64,000 nt of DNA. It comes from Eledone cirrhosa. Lineage: Eukaryota > Mollusca > Cephalopoda > Octopoda > Eledonidae. The DNA lies in assembly GCA_964016885.1 (NCBI GenBank), contig OZ024743.1:339860907-339924906 (forward strand), read 5' to 3'. How positions within the stretch are numbered: the stretch's first letter is position 1; every line of letters starts with the position of its first letter. Below are positions 56,491 through 64,000 of the stretch, in pieces. The notes under the pieces were generated by a model, which did no database searches, was not told the origin of the DNA, and was given only the letters and a program-made list of their open reading frames with translations. The position numbers and the translations under genes were made by a program.

Positions 56491-57159
56491 TTTTTTTTCA
56501 GCCAGCACAAACTTTTTTGTTTAACATCCCCTGTCAAATTAAATTTCAAATAATTTACTGAATTCATCTTGCATAGAAAGATGACACTTAGGTATTAGTA
56601 CAAAAGTAATTTAAATATTGTCTTGATTTTCCAAAGCCCAAAACTGGTTTTAGCTGAGGTCTAATTTTATAATTAAAACAAATTCAAAATTTAAATTTCA
56701 GAACATAAAACTTACTGTTATCTGTTGTATCGCTGCAGTTCAAATGGGTACAAAACCTAAAACAAATGTGTGTTTGGGCCTTTAATCGCCAGGGGTCAAT
56801 TTAAGTTCAATCGCAGAAAGGAATTCAAAACAGCAACACAGTCACACACATACATATCAGCCACTCCCAAAAGCCAGTTTCATCCAAAATTCTGACCACC
56901 ATTCTTTATATATTTGCACACAATTTTTTTCTTTTAGTCGTCACCATTCATTTGTTTTGGCTTTGGGGGTTTCACTTTAGCAACACTAGTTACACATGGT
57001 GCCAGGAATTTGCTTGTTGTTGCCAAAGTGGAAAAGTGTTTTTTAGATATTTGAAAATTTGAAAGAAAAAAAAAAAAAATCGATAAATGCCCAGCGAACT
57101 TTACCCCAAATTTCAATGTCTTGCCAAAGAAAATTTTTTTTATAGAAAAATTTAGGCCA

Positions 57160-57410
57160 AAGCTTCCTTGGTCTTCCTATTCCATAGCTTCCATCAACTT
57201 TGAGCGCCCTGCACCTTATTGTACAACTGTCACCCTTCATATGCATCACATGTCCATACCAACACATTCTCCTCCCCTCTTATGCCCTGTTTCTCTCTCA
57301 GTTCATTTACTATTACACATCCATCAAAGCATGCCAGCTTCCATTTCTTTCCAATTTTCACAAGTCCTCTGCTCACAGCAAGGTCCTTCATGACTGAAAT
57401 AACATAGAAG
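57160..57410 (-). mobile_element. PHD-finger LINE C-terminal scrap
   Basis: Minus strand: VNELREKQGIRGEE, MCWYGHVMHMKGDSCTIRCR ALKVDGSYGIGRPRK. It is close to the 9878..10276 wording (KCRAIKIDGSHGIGRPRK). Confidence 0.68.
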
Positions 57411-57412
57411 CT

Positions 57413-57606
57413 CATATACTCAAGCACCACCTTTGCTGGGCAGGATACCTGATGTGCTTGAATGAAAGACGTAACCCCAAGCAGATGCTTTACGGAGAGC
57501 TTGCTGAAAATAAATGGTCTCGGCAAAAACCTAAGAAGCGTTTCAAGGACTATGCCAAAGACTTGCTGTTGCAATTTGATCTCAGAGCTTGTGAGAGTAG
57601 TAAATA
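57413..57606 (+). mobile_element. LINE C-terminal scrap, another family
   Basis: Plus strand one open frame: CWAGYLMCLNERRNPKQMLY GELAENKWSRQKPKKRFKDY AKDLLLQFDL, then a stop. The pattern R/C-WAG-x-L-x-R/C-x-PKQ-LYGEL-G-R-x-x-x-KRFKD is the usual C-terminus of a second LINE group. Confidence 0.65.
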
Positions 57607-58009
57607 AATAGTGATGGAAGAGAGAAGGCAGTTGGGTGGGAAAGGAAAATGACAAATATGTATAATGAGTGTAGTGGGGATTTAAAGGGGTGATGTGAAG
57701 GAAAGAAAGGGTGCTAAAGTATGTCATGAGTGTATGACTACTGTGATGGGATCAGTGCTAGATTTAGGAAAAATAGCGGATAGGCTCCCCTGTGCTTAAG
57801 CACAATGGTAAATCCAGCACTGGATGGGATTTGGTTGTTGTAAGAGATTAAAGGCATGTGGAGAGGTACAATAATGACTAGAACAGATATTAGGGAGCTA
57901 TGACTGATGTGGTGGAACTTAATAGGTTGGTGTATGAGTGAAAGAACATAGAGGTAATTCTGGATAGGAATTGATTTTTTTTTTTGTTGGGGTGGGCAGT
58001 CAAGCTAAG

Positions 58010-58125
58010 GTGAAAATGGAACATATGAGCAAGACAGTTATCTGACCTGTCTGTCAACCCTCAGAACCTGATAACCTGTCTAACCCATGCAAGCATGGAA
58101 AATAGACAAAAACAGTGATGATCAA
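58010..58125 (+). repeat. LINE/SINE 3'-end fragment
   Basis: GACAGTTATCTGACCTGTCT, then CTAACCCATGCAAGCATGGA AAATAG and CAGTGATGAT. Confidence 0.55.
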
Positions 58126-58262
58126 TTGACAAGATCCCAGACCTCATTTGCTTGCCATCAAATCAGACCAAGGAAACAATGTTTCCATTGCTGATACTAT
58201 CTACTGGTTGCAACTCCTGGCAGAAGGAGCAATGTGAAATAAAGTATTGCTGAAGGACACAA
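58125..58262 (-). mobile_element. SINE family C, truncated
   Basis: TTGACAAGATCCCAGACCTC, AGGAAACAATGTTTCCATTG CTGATACTATC, GCAATGTGAAATAAAGT. Confidence 0.65.
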
Positions 58263-58837
58263 TAAATATATACTTTTGGAAGCATTTCATCTGAGCCAAA
58301 TTAATTAGAATTAGTTTTGCCTTCCTGGTATGATAAAGTGGAAGCCAACTCGTCTCCGAGTTATTCATGCTGCTGTCACTGGTGTTGCTTTAGATGGCTC
58401 ATCAAACCAGAGACTGATTTACATGTCATAGCAAATAGTGTGCAGGTATGTTTCCAGCTTTTCTTGAGTTTGAGTGGTGTGACATGCTTTGTGGTGTTTG
58501 TTAGCCCACCTGCAGAGTGACGCTCTTTGGTACAGATGCCACTTGGAAAATCAAGGTGAATGGAGTACTCAAATGTGTTATTTCCATGAGTATGACGTCT
58601 GCTATAGCTTGATATACATACACGTTTGTATTCCTCGCTGGAAAGAGTCTCTTTCGAACTCTGTTCTGGGAACGTATGAAGCGAATTTTGAGAAAAATTG
58701 GTGGCGCGGGGGACACTACAAGATAAGTGTCTTTTAATAAAATTTTATAAAAATGTATATATTTTATAAGAATACATTTTTTAAAATATTTGTTTTATTT
58801 AAATTAGAGGGGTGGAGATTATCCGTAAAATATATGA

Positions 58838-59050
58838 ATGAGTTCATGGGGTAAATCATATAAAAAGTTCTGCGATAAAATATGTTTAGGAACTATTGGT
58901 GTTAGAAAATATTTGCATACTTTCACTGTTCTATTTACTAAAGAAGGCGTTTTGATTTCTAACTTTGGGAGACGTCCACAAATTCGCGATGAGGATAAAG
59001 TCGATGCTTACAAATTTCGTCATAGTACGAACGCGCATAAGTATGTATAG
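58838..59050 (+). CDS. unrecognised ORF (70 codons)
   Basis: MSSWGKSYKKFCDKICLGTI and so on to KFRHSTNAHKYV. I do not recognise it. The segment lacks the SINE and LINE words found elsewhere and has more CpG than its surroundings, but there is no promoter, splice pattern or neighbour to support a gene. Upstream ORFs at 58317..58520 and 58489..58737 are in the same repeat-free patch and equally unrecognised. It could be a transposon relic. Confidence 0.15.
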   Translation: MSSWGKSYKKFCDKICLGTIGVRKYLHTFTVLFTKEGVLISNFGRRPQIRDEDKVDAYKFRHSTNAHKYV

Positions 59051-59825
59051 ATACACATTTCAGATACTAGTGTTTTATTTTGTTACATTCATTGTTTTGT
59101 ACGTCCCATCTCCTTATCCATATGGAGCAGTCATTACTTTTTAATGAATTCGTATAATTGGAAGAGTTCACTATGGTAACAGTTATATATTTTATTGCAT
59201 TATAAATACTGACAGTTTTTACATCTATATCAGTTGAACACAGCTTGATTGAGGTAAGCCATATTTATATATAATCAATGAATGTATTTTAATAGTTGTT
59301 TTACTTTTAAACTAAATTTATTTTGGTTCACCAACATGCTATCGCTAAACGCTCTTTGAGGTGTTTTTATTACCTTTGTTATGGATTTCACTAGAAGACT
59401 GCTTCAAGATAATGCTGCGAGCATGTTGGCTTGCCTGAAAATGTGCAGTTCACCCGTAAGGTGTAAGTTGCAGCCGATTATCACACTTGGTGGTGAATTT
59501 CCGCCCGACCCTTTCTTTTTTTTTTTCCATTATTATTTTTGTTCAATGAATTTATATTATTGTGTTATTTATACACGGTTTAGACATTATATTTGTCCTT
59601 CTGAACGAATTGCGAGCAATTTATAATGTTATTTATGTATATATTTAAAACATATTTGCAACGTTATTCCACTATAAATTTATACAATTATAATAAAATA
59701 CCTTCGTTTTTATGTTAAAAAAAAAAAAAGCGAGAGAGAAAAAAAAACATCAACTTATTGTTGATGGTTCGAGGTTTTTTGGTTAGTAAAATAAAACTTC
59801 TGTTACGTTGATTGTGGCTTATTAT

Positions 59826-59936
59826 AATCCCGCCGAGGTTAACTTTGCCTTTCATCCTTACGGGGTCGATAAAATAAAGTACCAGTAATGTACTGAGTAA
59901 TTTCTGGCCTTGTGCCAAAAGTAGAAACAATTATTT
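59826..59936 (+). mobile_element. tRNA-Lys-related SINE (family B), 5'-truncated
   Basis: Begins at AATCCCGCCGAGGTTAACTT and runs through CCTTTCATCCTTACGGGGTC and GGCCTTGTGCCAAAAGTAGA AACAATTA. Confidence 0.75.
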
Positions 59937-59948
59937 TAAAACTAAATA

Positions 59949-60168
59949 GGGCGGTGAGTTGACAATCGTTATAGCGTCGGATAAAATACTTTGCAGTATT
60001 TATTTTTGCCCTTTACGTTCTGGGTCCAAATCGTGCCGAGGCCAACTTTGCCCTTTATCCTTCCAGGGTCGATAAAATAAAGTACTGATCAAGTACTGGA
60101 ATCGATTATAATTGACTTTCCCTTTACACCAAATTACTGGTCTTGTGCCATTGTTATAAAGAATTATT
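59949..60168 (+). mobile_element. tRNA-Lys-related SINE (family B), full length
   Basis: GGGCGGTGAGTTGACAATCG TTATAGCGTCGG head, CTGGGTCCAAATCGTGCCGA B-box region, GGGTCGATAAAATAAAGTAC and tail GGTCTTGTGCCATTG. Confidence 0.75.
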
Positions 60169-60221
60169 TCGAAACTGTATATATATTTTTTTGTAATAAT
60201 CTAAGTTTGTAAACAAACACA

Positions 60222-60262
<41 letters not shown>

Positions 60263-60364
60263 ACGTGTGAATACTTACATTTATGTATCAGCTCTGCTAG
60301 GGCGAGAAATAAAACTCTAATTATATATATATATAGGAGACGCACATTCTCCCACACGTCACAA

Positions 60365-60445
60365 GGGAAGCTGGTTTTTGAGGCAAGTCAACACACTCGC
60401 AGCATTGCTGCGGGTGATGACGAGGTTAAGACACTGGAATAACCA
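60365..60445 (-). repeat. unclassified repeat, copy 1
   Basis: Plus-strand TTTTTGAGGCAAGTCAACAC ACTCGCAGCATTGCTGCGGG TGATGACGAGGTTAAGACAC. Related to 61715-61795; a shorter match on the opposite strand is at 59408-59440. Confidence 0.6.
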
Positions 60446-60783
60446 TGTATCCACGCAGGCACCACCTGATGTGTCATTAAGGTAAGTTACCAACAATGGC
60501 AAGCACTTTGTCAACGGCCCAGCTCCCCAAAACATTTCGAACATCATAAGATTAAAATTCCTTTTACATTAGAATTTTAGTTCAATTACGGATACATTTC
60601 CCCCCACTTTAACTTCAGCATTCTGGAGTGCAAAAGAGTCGCTGATTGTGGTGTCCCAAACGATGCACTTAGCCTTTACCTAGAGGGAATAATAAAATAA
60701 ACTCCAAGTAAATTCTATTTTATTCGTACAACTAGCAATAACCTGACCTCATATTTACCTCATTAGCTCTCCGGTCTGCTCTC

Positions 60784-60978
60784 TTACATAACATGTTGAT
60801 ATTGTAAATTCAGTTGTTTATCAACAATAATTGAGTAAATGCATCTAGTTCTTTTAGTGTTATGCAGGACTACATTATCCAATATGTCTTGACTTAAGAA
60901 GTTAGTGATATGGTTGCTGTTTTTAGCTGGTCGAGTAACCACGTAGACATTCTCTTTGTTAGTGATAGCTGAAGACAT
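60784..60978 (-). CDS. unrecognised ORF (64 codons)
   Basis: Minus strand MSSAITNKENVYVVTRPAKN to QLNLQYQHVM. Follows the ORF at 61039-61236 after 60 bp on the same strand. No family recognised; not obviously repeat-derived. Low support for a real gene. Confidence 0.15.
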   Translation of the reverse strand: MSSAITNKENVYVVTRPAKNSNHITNFLSQDILDNVVLHNTKRTRCIYSIIVDKQLNLQYQHVM

Positions 60979-61038
60979 TATTTACAAGTAAAGTTGTTGA
61001 TAAATTGAGATTTAAAAAGAATGGATATTTAACCTAAA

Positions 61039-61236
61039 CTAGGTTTCAAAGCGGGGAGAAAAAAGTTGTCCCTTGTATTTTAGAATTTTATTCCGTTTGG
61101 TTACGGATGCGGTGATCCTCACCTTCGCAGCTGCGTCCAGAACAAAAGAGTTTAAGTCTGGCGTCCTAATTACTTGATACTTTTGTTTAGCTTTATGTGG
61201 GCTCTGAACAAGCAGATGATCAAATGCATTCAACAT
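61039..61236 (-). CDS. unrecognised ORF (65 codons)
   Basis: Minus strand MLNAFDHLLVQSPHKAKQKY to YKGQLFSPRFET. No family recognised. It lies in a 600-bp patch without SINE or LINE words together with 60784-60978. Confidence 0.15.
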   Translation of the reverse strand: MLNAFDHLLVQSPHKAKQKYQVIRTPDLNSFVLDAAAKVRITASVTKRNKILKYKGQLFSPRFET

Positions 61237-61290
61237 GTGGCTATTTTCTTAATACAGAAATGAAAATATAAACACATAATAAATACAATT

Positions 61291-61372
61291 TATTGGCAGT
61301 ATCGGTAGAGGGTCGGATAAAATAAAGTACCAGTGGGTAACTGCTGGCCTTGTGCCAAAAGTAGAAACAATT
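61291..61372 (+). mobile_element. tRNA-Lys-related SINE (family B), internal deletion
   Basis: Head ATTGGCAGTATCGGTAGAGG GTCGG is joined directly to ATAAAATAAAGTACCAG and the tail GCCTTGTGCCAAAAGTAGAA. Confidence 0.78.
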
Positions 61373-61386
61373 ATTTATTATTGCTA

Positions 61387-61600
61387 GATTAGCAGTATCG
61401 GTAGAGCATCAGACACCATGCTTTCCAGTATAGTTATGGCTCTTTACGTTCTGAGTTCAAATCCCGCCGAGGTTAGCTTAGCCTTTCATCCTTACGGTGT
61501 CGATAAAATAAAGCATTAGTAATGCACTGGGGACGATTGAATCAACTTTCCCTTCCCTTCCATATTGCTGGCCTTGTGCATAAGGTAGAAACAATTATTG
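61387..61600 (+). mobile_element. tRNA-Lys-related SINE (family B), full length
   Basis: The head retains TCGGTAGAGCATCAGAC, the exact D-arm to anticodon-stem stretch of animal tRNA-Lys, then TTCTGAGTTCAAATCCCGCC, CCTTTCATCCTTACGG and the tail CTGGCCTTGTGCATAAGGTA. Confidence 0.82.
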
Positions 61601-61714
61601 CTATGAACCTCACAAATATAATGCACAAAAATATACAATCACCGCACGAGGGAAAGAAAAGAACAAGAACAATCACCAAATGCGACAGTCAGCAGCACTC
61701 ACAAGCATCAATGG

Positions 61715-61795
61715 AAATTTTTGAGGCAAGCCAATGCACTCACATCATTACTGCAGGTGATGGCGAGGCTAAGGCACTGAAACAACTAGGCACCC
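61715..61795 (-). repeat. unclassified repeat, copy 2
   Basis: Plus-strand TTTTTGAGGCAAGCCAATGC ACTCACATCATTACTGCAGG TGATGGCGAGGCTAAGGCAC; matches 60365-60445 with mostly transition differences. Confidence 0.6.
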
Positions 61796-62176
61796 TCACG
61801 GACATTACTGGACATCTCGGTATGGCAAGCCACTAACGTTTTTTCCCTAGCATATGCAGTGTCCTTTCTGTTTTATTTAGGCTATTTAACCAATATTTTT
61901 AGCAGGTTGAGTATACTCATTTGCAAAACCTGAATTATATTTTAATAACATTGTTTGAAAAACGCTCTAAATTAATTGTGGGGCAGGAGAAGCACGAGCA
62001 AAATTTAGGTACTGACTGAATGGTGAGTAGATCTAACTGTACACCTGTAAAGGAACCACCGGAGAAGTTTATGCAGAAAGTGGTATGTTCAAAAGCAGAA
62101 AGTTATATCTCGTGTTGCATTTTATTATGACACCAGCATACCCACTTTACTGAGTGGGCTGGGTGTTTATCTTTTT

Positions 62177-62365
62177 GTGTCTGGTACTTATTTTATTGAT
62201 TTCCACACACGCACTCTGGTCTTCTACAGTTTCCATCTACCAAATTCCATTCACAAGGTATTGGTCAACCTGAGGCTATAGTAGAAGATACTTGCACAAA
62301 ATGCTGTGCAGTGAGACAGGACTGTTAACCATGTGGTTGTGAAACAAACTTCATAACCATGCAGA
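62177..62365 (-). mobile_element. tRNA-derived SINE family D, inverted
   Basis: GGTACTTATTTTATTGATTT, GTCTTCTACAGTTTCCATCT, GGTATTGGTCAACCTGAGGC TATAGTAGAAG and AACCATGTGGTTGTGAAACA AACTTC. Confidence 0.65.
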
Positions 62366-62714
62366 TATATTTGCAGTTTTTTTTTTTTACATAAAATTAT
62401 GATAGACTTTTAGATGAATGTAGGCACTTTGAAGTGAACAGTTTTGTATTGTGGAACCTGGGGCAGTTTGGTACCAAAAAGGTTAAAAGATTTTCTGTAT
62501 CCTTATTTGTTTATTGAGGTTTGAAAATCTATTTTGTCTTTTACATTGAGTGAAAGAAGGCGGGGACAACTCACTCTCTTCAAGGCCCCTTCCATGACCT
62601 AACATTTCGTCGTCCATGGTGGGATGAGCCCCCCCCCCTCCCTGGTAAGCAACATGTAGCCCATCACCTCCCCTCTCTCATTTCACACTGTTACTCCCAT
62701 TAATGCCTTCCCAC

Positions 62715-63047
62715 CCCATGCAAGGACACAGTGACCACCCTAGTGTTGTAATGTAGTGCTAGTGCTACAATAAAATGCACACAGCCCACACTGTAAAGTG
62801 GTAGTGATGTTGCCATGATAAATAGCACCCACTACACCTTGTAAGGTGGTAGAACTGGAGTCATAAAATATTCCCTGGACATGCTGTAAAGTGGTTGTCA
62901 TTAGGAATAGCAATCAGTCATAGAAACCAAAGCAAAAACGGAGCCAATGAGCAATACATGGTCACCTGAGCAGTCTAGCCTCAGTATATGACAACTCGTC
63001 TAACCCATGCAAGCATGGAAAATAGACATTAAGCAGTGATGATGACC
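62715..63047 (+). repeat. LINE/SINE 3' UTR with three units and tail
   Basis: Three units (CACAATAAAATGCACACAGC-type, GTGGTAGTGATGTTGCCATG, GTGGTAGAACTGGAGTC), then GTCATTAGGAATAGCAATCA, CTAACCCATGCAAGCATGGA AAATAG and GTGATGATGA. Confidence 0.62.
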
Positions 63048-64000
63048 AAATTCAGTTAGGCATAATCTTAAACTTAAAATTTTATTTAGTGATTTTAATT
63101 TTTTTCTCCTCAATATGTTATTGGAACTGTTTAAATATGGACCAATGTGTAACATGGAATGGAAATAAGGAAAAATATGATTCAAATCCCTTCTTACCCC
63201 TAATTATTCACTATACAAAATGTTATTCTATTGTTGTTCAGTAGCTATGGTCAACTCGGTTTGAGCACACTCGTGGCATGGAAGTATTTATGAAATGCTT
63301 AAGAGCAACATAAGTTTGGCCCTTTGGATTTGTAGATTTTCAATTTGTTGGTTTGAGCTGAACTTCAGTGTTCCATCTATTAGCAGAAAAGTTGAAAAAA
63401 TATCTTTCAGTATTTAGTTAGGTCCTGAGTTCAAATCATCAAATTTAACTTTGTCTTTCAAGGATCATTGATCTTTGAATGATGAATAACATATCAGTGT
63501 TATAATTGACTCTTTTTCTTAAAATGTGTGCCTTTATGCATTGCCATTGGTTTATGTCCACTTTGTTAGGCTGGTATTGGTTAGAAAGATTATTTCTAGA
63601 ACTACATGCCCTTTTTGATACCAAATATAGGTGCCCATTATCTGACCTTCATAGACCTACTGATCTGCAAGACATAAGCATTACGATTGCTCAGGCAATG
63701 TCAAGACACAAGACAAATGTGCATACACATACTCTTGGGTCTTGAATAATCGTTCCCCTCCCTCTTACAAATTTTTCAGATTTTGTCTCCTTGCCCACCA
63801 TCCCGGCTTATTAAATATTGCTAATCTATCATGAAAAATTTTATTTTAAGTGGTAGCATTTCTGCAACAATCAATTTTCATTAAACACTAAAAAATATTA
63901 TACATGACAAAAAATAAATTGGATGGGTTGGGGTTTCAATATGTAAACTAATTCTGGTTTTTAAAAAAAAATCAATGGAAACAACCAAGAAAAATTACAT

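Larger units (their letters stand above)
53191..64000. other. intergenic region right of eIF4B, no recognisable host gene
   Basis: 10.8 kb of SINE, LINE and Penelope relics with AT-rich spacers. Short ORFs without recognised family are at 58317-59050, 59381-59626, 60784-60978 and 61039-61236. 63190-64000 shows only weak SINE-like words near 63420 and otherwise nothing. Confidence 0.5.

Noticed and set aside
58489..58737. Splice-donor-like CAG|GTATGT near 58446 suggesting a host exon
   Set aside because: No acceptor or second exon in phase could be found, and the translation has no recognisable family; left as unrecognised sequence.

Overview
The window looks like nuclear DNA of a cephalopod mollusc, most probably an octopus. 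Both recognisable genes have animal-type GT-AG introns, and the introns are packed with tRNA-derived SINEs, LINE fragments ending in (ATGATG)n tails, and TTAA-flanked piggyBac-type elements, a mix typical of cephalopods. The species call is inference; the family identities come from reading translated exons against what I know of the families.

Two host genes stand head to head over about 250 bp near 24.75-25.0 kb. On the minus strand is LZTFL1 (BBS17), the leucine-zipper regulator of BBSome ciliary trafficking. Six exons (609 coding bases, 203 residues) lie between 24748 and 2508, and the 3' part of the gene runs off the left edge. On the plus strand is a complete translation initiation factor eIF4B gene: 16 coding exons from 25000 to 51510, 1866 coding bases including stop, 621 residues, with every splice phase closing. 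It carries an N-terminal basic segment, one RRM, a DRYG-type repeat region and the conserved C-terminal motifs. One of its introns starts with GC instead of GT.

Region by region: 1-24.7 kb is LZTFL1 introns filled with LINE copies (3.6-5.7, 6.8-8.7, 9.2-11.1, 13.3-14.4, 16.2-16.9, 21.7-23.3 kb), SINEs, a foldback element and minisatellites. 24.1-28.2 kb around the shared promoter is almost free of repeats. The eIF4B introns hold a Tc1/mariner-like element with an internal deletion (29.4-30.5 kb), two piggyBac elements (35.7-36.7 and 42.5-45.1 kb), piggyBac-type MITEs and many SINEs. 53.2-64 kb has no recognisable host gene: it holds SINEs, a Penelope-like relic, LINE scraps and a few short unrecognised ORFs.

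The main biological story beyond the two genes is the interlocked mobile-element community. A LINE encodes a PHD-type C4HC3 finger after its reverse-transcriptase YADD motif. A tRNA-headed SINE reuses the body and tail of that LINE's long 3' UTR. TTAA-flanked MITEs carry the terminal sequences of a piggyBac copy in the same window. I found no convincing new cellular system; the most useful leads are these element relationships and several nested insertions.
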